Source: Cerrena zonata (taxonomy: Eukaryota > Basidiomycota > Agaricomycetes > Polyporales > Cerrenaceae). Taken from it: a DNA stretch of 64,000 nt. The stretch spans positions 248,001-312,000 of the forward strand of contig JASBNA010000018.1 in NCBI GenBank assembly GCA_038087015.1, given 5' to 3'. Position numbers and translations under genes: made by a program. The notes below the pieces were generated by a model. The model was not told the DNA's origin, did not search any database, and saw only the letters and a program-made list of their open reading frames with translations. Numbering within the stretch: the first letter of the stretch is position 1; every line of letters begins with the position of its first letter. Positions 1 to 12,900 of this stretch are shown piece after piece.

Positions 1-172
1 CCACCAGATCACTTCATAGAGGGCTTGGCGTGTTGTGTTCACTCATGAGATAAGCTTACGGCTTACATCTCAGTTTTGGACTGGCCTCATGACATACATC
101 CTTTTTGCCATTTGAGCCTCAACTACTTCCTAGTTTCGACGGTACCAATACTCATGGTCTCCGATTTCCTAG

Positions 173-934
173 CCACGACGGAGGATTTCCATCGAGTGAT
201 AAACATCAACCTCCTCGGTGTGACTCTCTGTTTCCAATATGCTGCTAGACAAATGATCAAGCAAGGTCGTGGCGGACGAATCATCGGTGCCAGTTCCGGT
301 GCTGGAAAACAAGGTTCCTACTTTGTTTCCCCCTCTGCCGTTTCCAAACTGACTTGTGTGGGGTGATTTCAGGTATCGCGAATATGGCAATCTATAGTGC
401 TTCGAAATTCGCTGTCCGCGGACTTACTCAAGCAACTGGTGAGGTTTTCCAAATGCCAACGTGTCTCGTGATCCGGATATTCATTTATGTTGGTATGAAT
501 TTAGCACTCGAATTACGCCCACACAAGATCACTGTTAACAGTTATGCACCTGGGTTTATCCTTACCCAGATGAGTGAGTTGGTCAGAGATTTCCCCGTTG
601 CTTTTGAACGTTAAACATTTTTGGCAGATGCTCATCCCGATGATGACAAGTACGGTGGTCTCGGATCCGTTGCTAAGATGGTATGTGACTCTCCCATAGC
701 TAACGAAGAGGCGTTAACACTATACATTTCTCTAGGTTGCGAAAATGCCTCCCGACCTGGAAGGCGCCGAACCAGACGTCATCGCTGAGTTTGTTGCGTA
801 CTTGATTTCCCCCAAAGCTCATTTTACGACCGGTAAGAGCACCATTGCTATTATAATTTTGTGCAGCTTACTCAATAGGTGACATTTTGGTAGGACAAAC
901 ATTCAGCGTCAACGGGGGTTTGACGTGTGATTGA
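173..934 (+). CDS. Short-chain dehydrogenase/reductase (SDR), 5' part missing
   Basis: NAD(P)-dependent oxidoreductase of the classical SDR family, closest in feel to diacetyl/acetoin reductases; the substrate cannot be told. Exons I can join: 173-312, 373-438, 505-573, 628-680, 736-832, 894-934, all with GT-AG introns of 54-69 nt. The product shows the NxxG-type turn (ININLLG), the catalytic Ser strand (IIGASSGAG), the Y-x-x-x-K pair (YSASK) and a C-terminal SVNGG, ending LTCD-stop. The Rossmann TGxxxGIG segment should lie upstream, but positions 1-172 do not give a clean exon, so the 5' end is either outside the window or lost. Family assignment is firm; completeness is unknown. Confidence 0.8.
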
Positions 935-1235
935 AAAAATGCGAATTGGAGAAAGGTGTACGAAAATTATAAATGTGTGTATATTCTAAACAACAGAAGT
1001 TCTCCATATAGGGATATCGAATTATACTGGGTTTGGTTCGTTTTTGAAAAAATACATGCATACTAAACATACAACTCGTTATTCGCAGTAGGTGACACGA
1101 AGAATTTTACAAACGATAACTATAAATCATCTTCCCTCGTAGATGGTGACCTGTGGAGCTCATAATTAAGGATCGAGTGATCCAAACAAACCTGAACTCG
1201 ATGCTTACCCGCGGTGAGAACTTCGTACACGTGCA

Positions 1236-2114
1236 TCATTCTCTATTAGACCCCGTCATCTTCAATAAACCTTTCCCAATAGTCGCGAGGGCGATCTCAG
1301 TAGGATTCCCCATGAACTTCGCACCAAATGGAGGGAGCAAACGATACCGAGGATCCTCTTTAGTGCCCAATTCGAGAGTATAACCGCCCGACGTTTTTGC
1401 CTTGGCAAAATAGCTCATCTGAATCATATGTTGACGAACATTCTTTCGCAGAATGATCGAAAGATCGTAATGTGCATCGAGGCCATGAGCCGCCGTAGGA
1501 TCTTCCCTGAATGACCAAGCTACTCTGGGAGTCCCAACTCCGAATCCCTCGACACTGGAAGATGTGATGTGGGCGAACTCCATACAGGACTGTCGTTTCC
1601 ATTCAACGTTTCCGTTGACGGGATCATGGCTTAGTCCTAAAGCAATACTTGTTTGCCGACCATGCCGACAGTGAACAGCGGTAGGCTCGCCTCTACTCAT
1701 TGAAGGGGAGACGTTCAAAACAGTGATGCTATCGACCGGCTTTCGATGTAAGGCGAACGGGTGATGTGAATCTTTATAAGTGAACATCACATCGAGGTCG
1801 GCAGAAGTGAACCGTTCTCCTTGGATGGCACTACCACGGAATTCGATCCTCAACCTGATCGTGTCTGCTTCCGTTTCGTCTTCGGGTGGAAAATAGACTA
1901 TGGTGAAGAAGGAGGCGCGGTGCTCTTTTCGACCGATTTGTTGGGGTTCGTCGTTGAGTACACGATGAGCTTCGATGTCGTGGTCTCCGGTAAACCTTTT
2001 AACACTGTTCCATCCATCTTTAACGAAAGCTACAAATTTATCGCCGACTCTTGAAGAGTCCCTCAATAGCGGAGACGTGTTAGTAAGAAAGATGGATAAG
2101 GTATTCTGTGACAC
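1236..2114 (-). CDS. Hypothetical protein, paralogue of the gene at 62278-63249
   Basis: One long open frame of about 290 codons with no domain I recognise. It aligns along its length with the 323-residue protein at 62278-63249: shared blocks include PEDE..A(D/N)TI(R/K)LR(I/L)EF, (L/I)GLS(H/Y)(D/G)P and HGL(D/N)(A/P)HYDLS. The frame begins without an ATG. A candidate 57-nt intron at about 2062-2118 has donor GTAAGT and a perfect TACTAAC branch point, so the true start is probably in an upstream exon near 2120-2200 that I could not phase. The protein is expected to be soluble; no signal peptide or membrane helix is visible. Conservation between two copies argues that it is a real gene. Confidence 0.6.
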   Translation of the reverse strand: MSQNTLSIFLTNTSPLLRDSSRVGDKFVAFVKDGWNSVKRFTGDHDIEAHRVLNDEPQQIGRKEHRASFFTIVYFPPEDETEADTIRLRIEFRGSAIQGERFTSADLDVMFTYKDSHHPFALHRKPVDSITVLNVSPSMSRGEPTAVHCRHGRQTSIALGLSHDPVNGNVEWKRQSCMEFAHITSSSVEGFGVGTPRVAWSFREDPTAAHGLDAHYDLSIILRKNVRQHMIQMSYFAKAKTSGGYTLELGTKEDPRYRLLPPFGAKFMGNPTEIALATIGKGLLKMTGSNRE

Positions 2115-2199
2115 TTACGAATCGTCACTAGAGATTGAGCCCGCAGCCTATAACGATATTGGTGAGTCTTGAAAAGTGTTCCTTTCAAAATATCATACA

Positions 2200-4090
2200 T
2201 ACCAGAGTGGGACTTGATTCATTTGATCTAATCATTTTAGTTGCTAGATACTAAACGCTGTAAGCATAGAGCGAAAATGAGAAAAGTTGCGAAGGAGAGG
2301 GGAAGCTGAGCAAGTCCCGTTATCTCTGGACTTTTATTGTCATAGGAAATTCCAATGTCAAAAACATGTGGCTTGAAGGAAGGTTGAATTAACACAGCAC
2401 CCACAACACGCCTTCGTCGTGAGCTCCGTCAGTGCACAGAAACCTTCTTCGTCCCCAGGGTCCGTGCATATCTTTGACATATCGGAGTGTAAACTGACAA
2501 TGAATGAATGGTAGAACGGAATTTGGCGGAATCCGGTGAGATCGTATCCCAATCAGGAGAGATACAGTTAGATTTCGTTTGATACGCATGTCTCATTGAT
2601 CGGACGAAGAACGGAGGAACTTGTAGTAGCTGTCCTATTCCACTCATTTGTACCCGCTGTTGCTCCATAAGAGTGGTGAGAGTGAATGCACGGACACAAG
2701 ATAGGGCCGAATAATATCACCCCACATGAAAGGGACTGGCCGGTCAAAAAAAGGTGCACAAGAGTTGAGCATGACGACATCTACATTTAACGTTTACGCT
2801 TTAGTCACAAACGTCGATAGCTGCGATCAAGATCTGAGAGAGGGACCACCGACAACGTCAAATGGAGCTTTGTGCTTGCCAACACAATAAGTGATCCACA
2901 TACCAGGTGAGAACGGTCGTTTTAAAAACACGAGGAACGCGTTCATTGGCACCTTGATCCTTCCAACGAGTTTAAGCCTCGAGGAAGATATTCGGAGCAT
3001 GTGGGTAGCCCTACTTCAGTACCTTCCGGTGTTGTTATCGCACAAGGCAGAAACTGACTATTACAATACACTGGCAGATTCACTTCACGGTATTGCCCTC
3101 GTTGGCGTTGCACATGCAAATAGATGTCTACCTTCGTCCTAGATCACATATCTTGAGTGTATCACATATAAGGAGAGGAAGACGGCCTACGGACCATAGT
3201 TGTATTGAGTGAGCCAGCATTGGCTGCGGTGTTCCTATGAGAGGTACCCGTCGGATGAAATAAACCCAATGATGACATCTCTCCTTACAAAGGTAGTGTC
3301 ACTGCGAGACTTAAGAGCTTCAGTAACTGTAGATGAAGAGGTTAGCCTAAGTTGGGGATGGATCGATGCGTTCATGTTGGAACCTATGTTTAGCACATGA
3401 ACGTTGTCCATGGGCAAGGGTAAGGGGAGAAAGCAGTGTAGAGCGGTAGGTTTAAAGTTGATAAGTGTTTGCTCAGGTACACGAGATATATCGTGCATGA
3501 AAATCAGACCAGGAGTCACGGTTTGACACGTTTTCAGATTATGAACCGTGCATGTATGAGGTAGAACATATTTTTCTGGATCGAGATATGCTTGGAGTAA
3601 GGTACAATTCCCTCTGCGATGAGAACCTACGCTCACGCAGCTGGTGACCGTTGAAGTCAACTTGAATGTCTCAGAAAATGAGGCGCTTCTCAAGACTCAA
3701 TCGGTTATTATGTCATCGATCATTTTACCGACGGTAGCCGAGGACGAGTAGTTGTTAGTTCTCTACTACGTGGTACTTGCCACAAACATAAGATGTTGTC
3801 TACGTCTCTTGTGTCCATTGCATTCTAACCATACTTCCGAGAAAGGAAAAGCAGCGGGACCGACAATAATGCTTCGGGTGAATTAAACAAGGGCTCGAAA
3901 TCTAATCAAAATATGAAATCGGAAACGTACTATCAGTAACACGGTTGAGATGTTTCATCATAGGCGTAAGTCTGGACCGCGACATGACAACCTATGGCAC
4001 TAACCTTGAAGTAGATTTAATGCTTTTGGCAACTGTGGTGACAATTCGACAGCATTTCACATTCATTACTCAATCGAACTTAATCCCTTG
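2200..4090. other. 1.9-kb stretch without a supportable gene
   Basis: Open frames exist here (for example 2891-3142 on + and 3235-3693 on -), but none begins at a good ATG, shows a recognisable family, or joins to neighbours across introns. I see no repeats or RNA genes. It may hold decayed sequence or untranslated regions of the flanking genes. Confidence 0.4.
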
Positions 4091-4099
4091 ATACAAAAC

Positions 4100-5411
4100 A
4101 TGCCCTCGTCTAATATTAGCTCATCATCACTGCAAGTCTTGGCTGTTCGTGAACCTCTTATAAACTCTAGCTCGTCCTCTGGCCTACCTTTTACTCCGGA
4201 TAAACTACGCCCTCGGAAAAAGTGCTCATTCCAGGTTGCCAGCCGTCCTTCACCGACTACCATCGCAATGGCATCGAGACTGCAACTAGTAACATTATAC
4301 CAGGACCTCTTCGACTGCGTCATCGACGAGTTGCAAGACGACCCCCCAACGCTCAAGCAATGTAGCCTTACTGCCCACTGTCTGCTCCGTCAAAGCAGAC
4401 GCCACTTATTCCGCAGAATCACCCTCAAACCTCGCGACATTAGAGTGGAGTTCATTCAACTCCTCATTTCATCTCCTGTCTCGAATTATATTAAAACCTG
4501 CACGATTGACGGCACACACCTGACAGACTATGCGAAACGGCGCATTACCATTCCCACCATCCAGCACCTACGAGATAAACTCCCATCCTTAGTCGAGCTC
4601 ACCCTCCGCGGATGTACCATCGAGTCGGACCTGCTACATGACAAACCCGACGTTGAATTTGCCACGTCGATTGTCAGTTTGCAAACCGTGAAATTGGACC
4701 ATGTCACACTGATCGACACCCATCATCTTCCTACGCTCCTATTATGTTTCCCCTCGCGGGAACTACACCTGTCTCATATTTCCGTCATCAACTACTCGAC
4801 GACGTACAATATCCCTGTCGAAATGTCAAATAGACTTCCTCTTGGCATCCAAAGGTTGAAATGCGACGGCCTGAAGAATGCCGCTGTCATTTTGGGAGTT
4901 CTGGTTTCCTTACTGAGAGCCGACTCGGTGGAATACCTCGCATTACAGACCGAAGAATCGGGTCTGCGGTCCTGCAGTGATCTGGCTTCGGTCATCGCTT
5001 CGTCTGTGAAACAGATAGAAATCACGGTCTTCCTCGACTCGCGTAAGTGATTATATTTACCCGTAGAAGATCGTTTTATCTAACAGTCTAAAAACTCCAG
5101 GCACATCACACTCGGGCCAATGTGATGCTCTCGATCTTCGTGCCTGCACTTCATTATCTTCTCTAACGCTACATATCCATTTGGATACCACTAATAGTCC
5201 GGGCTACGTGTGGACGAAAATATCATCACTCCTTCGACACATCCCGCAATCCGTTACACGGCTTATATCAAATTACATCATCTCAGAGCCCTCCCTCCCT
5301 AACGCGCATACGCCGCTTCTTGAGACAAACGGCACGCACTCCGATATCCCTACCAAGATGAATGTTCATCCCACATTCACGGTCGTTGGAGGTTATGAAA
5401 CGCCTACGTAA
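4100..5411 (+). CDS. F-box-like protein
   Basis: Likely substrate-receptor subunit of an SCF-type ubiquitin ligase. Two exons, 4100-5042 and 5101-5411, separated by a 58-nt GT-AG intron, give 417 codons. The F-box-like segment follows the ATG at 4268 (LYQDLFDCVIDEL, then CSLTAHCLL and RRHLFRRI), followed by leucine-rich repeat-like lines such as LVELTLRGC. The ATG at 4268 is therefore an equally good start and would drop a Ser-rich 56-residue leader. Agaricomycetes carry large, fast-evolving families of such proteins, so the substrate cannot be predicted. Two other F-box genes in the window (24.0-25.2 kb and 29.9-31.3 kb) are not close paralogues of it. Confidence 0.65.
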
Positions 5412-6037
5412 AGCGGAGGGCTCGCTCGATAGCCAATCAAACCGATGTGATCGATACAAAGGTGAGATTTGTTTTTAAATCGGTGGTTCATAGTGTTTTA
5501 CTTACTCGTGTGATCACACCTGCTTTCATTGCCATCGTACATCATGCTTGCGAATACTCAGGTTGCAATGTCCGCCAAATTAGGAGGCCCTTCGTAGATT
5601 TAATCCGTGGCAACTCCGCCCCTCATGAGACTAGAGACAATGTCTATCGATTATATTTAGGGTATGACTATTCATCTCTACCCAAGACATTGGTATCGCG
5701 AAACATTATAATCTTGACGTTGGATCTCCAGAATAGATGTAGTGTAACCATAACTCTCGCACTACTATTCTTATGGAGATAAAGAGGTGTGTATGGACTA
5801 TGTATCGTTCAATAATATCGTCACGGTAAGCCATACCGCCTTTAAACCCGGACAACAATACGATCACATTGCTTGAAGCTTGAACGACGAGATTTAGGGT
5901 AAGCAATACATCTAAATGGTGAATGTATTAGGAAAATTATTCCTACGACTATACACTATACACCGAGTGAATTGTAAAAAAAAACGTAACAGAAGACCGT
6001 CTGGGTTCTGTACGATAGCGTTCTTATTATACGCAAA
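5412..6037. other. Intergenic, no gene seen
   Basis: Convergent space between the F-box gene (+) and the truncated 3' end of FunK1 copy A (-). The open frames here have no start context or family signature. Confidence 0.4.
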
Positions 6038-8096
6038 TTAATTGGGGTATTTGTCCACTGTCGCCCAGTCATCGAGGACCCACGCCGGGTCGTTCAATGC
6101 ATTCTGGAAAATGGAAAGGATTGTGTTCCTGTTTTCGAGACGACTGTGCTGGTTCTCGAGCGCGGTTTGTTTGCGGGTACGGAAGAGGACTACTACCTGG
6201 TGCGGGTATCTGAGGCGAATAATCCGAAAATTCATCTGCGAGGCTTTTCTAGAAGCATAATAACCGGACGGGACGTGAAATCAATCCTGTCAAGGGAACC
6301 CTCCAGAAGAACACCGACTTTCATGCTCCCACCAATGGGAAGACTTCGACGGTCAGAGATGATCTGGTATCTCAGTTCACTGAAGAATCCCAAGTTGAAA
6401 TACGCTGGACCATTCTGTTTGAAGCGGTGAAGAGCGATAAAAGCCAGTACCCAAAGTATGGATTCTAGGTCGTCATGAACCTCATGCGAGCTCTCAGGAT
6501 ATCGAAGGTGTTTGATGGACATGAAGGCCCAGGTCCCCTATCCCATGGTCAGTAGTGATAGAGGCGAAAAAGTAAAGTAAAGTACTCACTGTACGATATT
6601 CATGTGTAATTGGACACAGATCGAACTTGATCGCATGGTCCCAGTCGTTCAAAATTCCAGTTGATCGAGCATGGTTATATCTCAAGTATGCCGGATTGGT
6701 TTTGTCTCGAATCATGATGTTCCTCACGCTGATGTCTCGATGAAACACATGGAGCTCGTACACATCCAAAATACCTGTAAAACAATTAAGGGTGACATAT
6801 CACATAGACATGACACTACTTACAGACGGCAGAATCATGTATCGCCTCCACAGCTTCCCTCGAGTTGAGCGCGGAATCAAGAGGTATCGCCAGCTCTTCA
6901 ACAATTCTCATGTGAACCAACCCTATCAATTCGTGACAGGGGTAACATCCCCGGCTTATGTTCACGAGTTAGTTCTTGTGTGACTGTAGTCTGCACTTTG
7001 TCGTCGACAATGACATCCCCCATGGCAATGATGTCAGGCAGGTTGAGGTGCGTCCCCTTTTGCACGAAGAGAATCCTGTAGATATCGATTTCCGACAGCG
7101 TAATCTTGTCATCTACTCGCCAACAATCCTTTAGGAATACAAGCCGTTCTTCTTGAATATGATATGCAGCGTAGCCCCGCGTACATCGCCCAAACAGAGA
7201 GTTACTTGCAGAGAAAGGATAGCAGACAATCAGGTCGAATTGAATGTCTTCATTGTCCAACGTCTTCGCGTCAACCTTCATTCTGTATGCCGGAAAATCT
7301 TGGTTCAGAGTAGGATTGAGATAAGACACATCTCGAGAGGCTAGCCTGGCCTTTGTATTCACGTAAAGCACGAGTGAGTTGCTCGGCTTCTGACGAAGAG
7401 GCAAGTGCTAGCCGTAGGATCCCATCCGCGTTGAATATCAGTTACCTGCGAGTAGCGGTACAGGAACTGGGCCAGAAAGTCTTCCTCCTTGTAGTAAAAC
7501 GAGGTAGTAGCGGTCGCCCCTGCGCGATCAACGCGTAGGATTCGTGCACGATCACCGTAGATGAAGATGCCGAATACAAAGAGACGAGGGTACGCGGACA
7601 TCTGATGGGCAAAATAGGACCAAATTTGTTCGCGACTCCTAGCCTGCTGTTGCACTAGTCGTTTCTTCTGAGTCATCCAGACTGGAGGTCGGTGAGGTCT
7701 CACTCACGATATTGATCCTTCTGAGCTGTGTTCACTTCCAATGAAATTTCTAGCACGGGTATACATGTCTCTCCTGTCTTCGAAATTTCTGTATCCTCCC
7801 AGCTCTGGCTGATGACTAGGCCACTTATGGCGAGATCTGGTCTGCATCCTAAACCCTGGAAATACTCCTGAATTATTGATAGCATCAACCTATTCCGTAT
7901 TTCAGCCAGAGAGTAAACGATAAGTGGCAGAGAAAAGACATACAAGAGGGCCGTACGAGTCTGCTTTGTGTCGAGTGATAGGGACATTGGAGAAATCGAC
8001 AGAGGGGACGGATGAAGGAGAGATGTCATTGGGCAGTGGCAAAAAGCGATCGAGGAAATTTTGAGCAGAGTAGAATCCCACAACGGACGGACTCAT
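6038..8096 (-). pseudogene. FunK1-type protein kinase copy A, broken and C-terminally truncated
   Basis: Relic of a fungal-type (FunK1) protein kinase. Recognisable in order: N-terminal segment from the ATG at 8096 (MSPSVVGFYSAQNFLDRFLP), a middle region around 7703-7410 (WSYFAHQMS, FIYGDRARILRVDR), 7370-6950 (RCTRGYAAYH, LPDIIAMGDV), the catalytic loop FHRDISVRNIMIRD near 6725, LNDWDHA near 6645, and MSIKHLRYPESSHEVHDDLES near 6500. Lesions: a frame change in exon 2 near 7780, another near 7405 (after GWDPTA), one near 6945 (after GMLP), one near 6235, and loss of the whole C-terminal tail after VDKYP at 6038. It is nearly collinear with copy E (59.4-62.1 kb) in inverted orientation. Several independent lesions make a functional product unlikely. 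Confidence 0.8.
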
Positions 8097-8519
8097 ATCT
8101 CTATCACGACCAAACTTGCTCGAAGTATTAGGTGATAAGTAGTGGCAAGTGGTTACCATTGCTGGCAGGGACATGCCTATAGTAGTCGAATTTGAAAGTA
8201 TTTGGGCGCTCGGAGGTTGAATTGCAATTTCGATCTGATCATCAAGTTGAAACGACGCCAACCACCAAATGTACTGAGATTTGCTCTATTGATGGTGAGT
8301 TTAAATGTGATATTTGTAGATGAAGCTCTGATTGATACTCTACCAGGTTATCGTTACTATCGTGCTTGAAGGATGGAACTCAAGGCTGAAGGTGTGACCA
8401 CTGACATGGTCCTATTCTGAGTCATTGATTCCGACCGTAATGTTAAGGCTTTTCTTGCAGACTCTGAGTAAATTCTAACATGATGAAATAACTCAGTATC
8501 ACGGAGACATGATGAATCC

Positions 8520-9000
8520 GAGAGTTTGGCATGGTTCATACGCGGAGGCTGTCAATCAGCCACCGTCAACCTCCTATATGTCTTCGCCCCTCGTCTGCTG
8601 CTCGTTATTCCTCACTTAACCGGATATCATACCACAACCTGCGTGGCGCGCAATCCCCATACAAACCACCCTATATCACAATGTTTGGATTCACTCTCAA
8701 AGCTGGACGCAAGGAGCTCGAAGAAGACTGGTCCTACTATCGTCTTCGACATCGTTCCTCACCACGGCAACCCCATTGCATCCAGCGATATCATGGTCAA
8801 GACTGCAAAGACGCATCATTACCGACAGAAAGCTTACTTGGTGCCTTTTTCCTCCCGCGAACACGACATGATCCTTACCCAATCCAAAATCAAAGCTTTC
8901 GAGACACACGAGACGGTCGGCCGCAGACACGACAAAATCCCTTTGGCCTCGTTGGAACCGGTGGAACGGGAGGATTAGGCATCACATGAAGGAGGCTCTT
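8520..9000 (+). pseudogene. Small duplicated ORF next to FunK1 A (relic)
   Basis: About 480 bp that matches 58.56-59.04 kb on the other strand. Comparing the two copies shows protein-level conservation: FGFTLKAG, then KKTGP.IVFDI, then P.ASSDI.VK.AK, then RE.DMIL.QSK.K.FET and RRH.KIP. In this copy an indel just after FGFTLKAG (near 8708) breaks the frame, so the ATG at 8681 reads into a different frame from the conserved KKTGP segment. I do not recognise the family. It lies divergently upstream of FunK1 A, the same position the HVNLVDL genes occupy upstream of copies B, C and D, but its sequence is different. Confidence 0.5.
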
Positions 9001-9124
9001 CGTGATGAACTCAGGAACTAGACGAGACCGCAAGACGGGACAGGGGCTCAAGACCAGGACGACAGTCTCAAGGTTAGGACCAAGATGTTAAGATCGTTCG
9101 AGGAGGATCAAGACGCGGCGCGCA

Positions 9125-9500
9125 ATTGATTATTATGGCTGATAATAGAATGTGTTATGCATTTTGTTTGGTTGCTGCGGGAACTAGGAGCTGTCGGCCT
9201 TCGACTTAAGCTTCACCCACCATGCAGTGAGTACGCTCCCTAGTCTATATTCTTCACTTGACTAACAATAGGCGGCGTGTTTCGTTACGCTATTTTGCTC
9301 TGGGGAGAGAGCGTTGAGTTGTCAATGATGCTTTATGCTCGTCGAGAGCATGGTATAAAACCTGTAAAATAGAGTTATGAGATCACAATATATTTATATT
9401 CTACCGTCATCGTGACGTGAGACAAAGTGATCATAGTATTTAACTATGGTTCCAATTCACATTTTTCATTTCTCAGATGTAATCCTCTTCCGTGAGGCTC
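9125..9500 (+). repeat. Dispersed 3'-flank repeat, copy 1 (R1)
   Basis: Starts near ATGGCTGATAATAGAA and continues with GCTGCGGGAA, GGAGCTGTC, TGACTAACAATAG, GGTATAAAACCT and CAATATATTTATATT. The same ordered string of motifs occurs at 57890-58240 on the minus strand, and its first 150 bp occur at 18361-18660. Each copy lies a few hundred bases beyond the 3' end of a FunK1 gene (here copy B), so it marks the edge of the duplicated unit. Confidence 0.7.
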
Positions 9501-9943
9501 CGGTAGTCTTGGAACGAATGTATACTCTACCCAGTCACGTACTTTAAGCTAGTAGGCTTTACTATCAGTTTGGTACGATGATACTAATATCTTCCTCGCA
9601 CTACAATTCTACCATTATGATTCCCTCGTAGGTTTGCACTACAGTTTTGCAACTTCTCGAACTGAATAGATCTACGCATGCCATCATCGTAACGCGACTC
9701 TGTGGGGACATCCGAAGTTATGTAATTAACATCAAGCACTCCGGCCTCAGACCTCATTGACCTCTGATGAGGTATCGCCAGCACAAGATGAGGCGCGAAT
9801 AATCATTGAAATATTGAGAATAACTACGGAGTTGTGACGAGTAAGAGGTCCAACACCACTTAGTACAAGTCGCGTAACCGTACTAACAGTATTAGAAGGA
9901 TTAAACAAGGTAACAGCATACGAACCGACATTATATGAGAAAT

Positions 9944-12900
9944 CTAATCCCTACGTATTTTCCCCTTCCCCTTCCTATCCTTCTTAGCGTAGGTCCTCAT
10001 AGGAGGTCTCCTGATGGTCTTCCACAGGTCAACACGAGTTGAGCTTTCACCGACAGATGTCATCGAAGACGCGGCCGCAGCACCGAGAGGATCTATATAA
10101 GGTTCTTCTAGTGCTGCATCCTCAGGTTGAGAGCGAGAGGTTGGCGAGTCTGGTTCGGATATGTCTAGAGGATCAAGGCTCTTGAAAGACGAAGCGGGGG
10201 ATGATTGAGGTGGAGTGCCGTAAGTAGAGGAAGGTCCAGCAGATTGAGGGTCTTCATACAGTCCCTCTAGGTAGTCATCCTGAGAACTTGATACTTCACC
10301 GGTCGCATGGTCGTCTCGAGCAAGATCCTCAACCTCCAGCCCTATATCCGGACTAAAGGAATGGTCGGTGTCCGCATTGGAAGTTGGGTAGCCTCGATTC
10401 CATTTGATTCTCTTGGAAGCTGAATCTTCTGCGTTATCGGTTTCATCAATATCCAACAGACGTTTCATAGAGTTCGACATGCCGGACGTATACGGTGATG
10501 TGTGGGCTGTCAAAAGGGGCGGGGAGCAAGGAGGAGGATGAGTGGCATGTGGTGCAACTGAGCCAGGTCCAGCAGAGGTCGCCGCTCCTTCAGGCTCGGG
10601 GAAGTTCCGATCAGGCTCCCAGTGCGGTATCAACACAGACTCCAAATAGGCCGAATCATGGTCAGCTTCAATTTTGCGTTTCTCATTCTCGGAGCGAGGG
10701 GGGTATTTATCCACTTTCTCCATGTCATTGCAAATCCATCCTGGACCGAGGAGGGCATTCCGTATTTTTGAAATAGTCGTATCCGGGTTTTCGAGGCGGG
10801 CATGTAGTCGATCATACAGCCTCTGATCGGCGGGGCCCAATCCATCGACCCCCGGCGCATGGATTAAGGGTGCATACCTCCCCCACTCCGATAGTAGCCG
10901 ACTAAGAACAGCGATCACCGCAGGAGAGATAAACTTGATCATTGTCAATGAGCGACGCTGAAGAACCCAAACCTTCTCATTTCCCCCAACGGGTAGATGG
11001 GGTCGGCCTCTGAAGAACTTGTGCTTCATTTCAGTGAAGAAATCTAGATCAAAATCTGCGGGACCCTTCTGCTTGAAGCGGTGGAGAGCAAGATGGATTA
11101 GTACCCAGAGACATGATTCCAAGTCATCGTGTACTTCATGCGGAATCCCGGGATATTTTAGGAGTTTGATAGACATAAATGCCCAGGTTCCCTATGTCAC
11201 ATGGTATCAGTATGAACAATTTGGAAGATATAGGAAACTCACTGTACGATATTCATGTGCTTTGGTGCGAGGCCCGAAAATAATCGCATGATCCCAGTCG
11301 TTCAGGATTCCGACCGACCGAACCCCAGGATATTTTGATGTGGCCGGATTAGTAAAGTCTCGAATCATGACGTTCTTCCCGCTAACATCCCGGTGAAACG
11401 CCTTTTTCTTGTACGCTCCCTTGATACCTACGAAAAGAGTGAGAACGATGTAACAGAGATAGGAAGCTACTTACACACAGCAGCATCGTGTATTGCCTGG
11501 ACAGCCTCTTTTGAATCCGATGCTGATTCAAGAGGCAGCGCCATTTCTTGTACAATCCTATTGTGAACAAGTTTCTCCAGTGCGTTACAAGGCACCATCC
11601 AATGAGGTCGCCAGCTCTCCCGGTCCTTAGTAGATGAGGAACCCGTGGTCGGGTTCTTTGTGGATGGAGGGTCCGAGGTCGTATTTTTTGTTGATGAAGA
11701 GTCTGGATCGTTGTGAGTTGGGTCCTCAGTGGAGGCAGTTGCCGGGTCCTTGGGTGGGGGATAAGTTAAGTTCTGAGTACGTGTTGTCTGTGGCTTGTCG
11801 TCAACAACGACGTCGCCCATAGCCAAGATGTCAGGCAAATTAGGCACTTGATCTTCTGGATCCCCAGCAGATAGATACGCATACATATCCATCTCTGAAA
11901 TCGTACGACCATCGTCTCGTCTCCAAGAGTCTTTCAGAAACACGAGTCGCTCTTCTTGAACATGATAAGCAGCATAGCCCCGAGTGCAGCGTCCACGCAG
12001 AGATCTAGGTTCGGTGAAAGGCCGTCTGACAATCAAGTCAAACTCAACATCGACGCCGTACACTGTCTTCCCCGACATGTGTATCTTGTATGGCAGAAAT
12101 CGTTCATCCAGAGTAGGGTTGAGATGTTCCACATTCCGAGGTGCAACCCGAGCCTTGAATTCCTTCACGGCCCTGGTCAAAAGCTCTCCGTCCGCCGCAG
12201 ATGCGTGAGCAACAGTGGTGTCCCAGCCGCGTTGAGCATCAGTAAGTTGAGAGTATCGGTAGAGGAATTGGGCCAGATAGTTGGTATCCTTGAGGCCAAA
12301 CGAGGCAGTAATGGTGCCACCTGAGCGATCGACGTGTAAGATTCGTACACGGTCGCCATAGATAAAAACCATGAAGACAAAGAGACGAGGATGGATAAAC
12401 ATTTGATGAGCAAGGTACGTGAAGATCTGACCACGGTTCTCAGAAGCCCACTGTGTGTTCCTTTCCAATCTTTTGGGTTTGGGCATTTCAGAATTACAAA
12501 TATCGCCTCCGAGCTTTTTAACTTCAAAAGGGATCTCTCGAACTCCGGTGCCGGCTCTGTAGGCACCAAGGTCTGGACTATACTTGCTTCCTTCTTCTTT
12601 AGCAGAGCAAGTATTTCGCATAGTGAAGCCAGAAAATACATCCGAATTGTTGATTGCGTCCACCTTTAGGGAATGTGTTACAATCAGACAATGGATTCAA
12701 ACACGAATATGATTGCATACCAAAGGATCATAAGCTTCCTTTTCTTGTTTGGTTATAGGTACGCTGGAGAAGTCTATTGACGGCGTAGAAGAGCAGGTAA
12801 TATGGTCAGGCAGAGGTAGGAAGTCGTCCAGGAATTGTTGGACAGGGTAGAATCCGACAAGGGAGTGCCTCATTTCTTTTTCGTATACTTCTCTGACTTT

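Noticed and set aside
3235..3693. 152-codon minus-strand open frame
   Set aside because: Begins at TTG rather than ATG, no family signature, and no splicing partner in phase.
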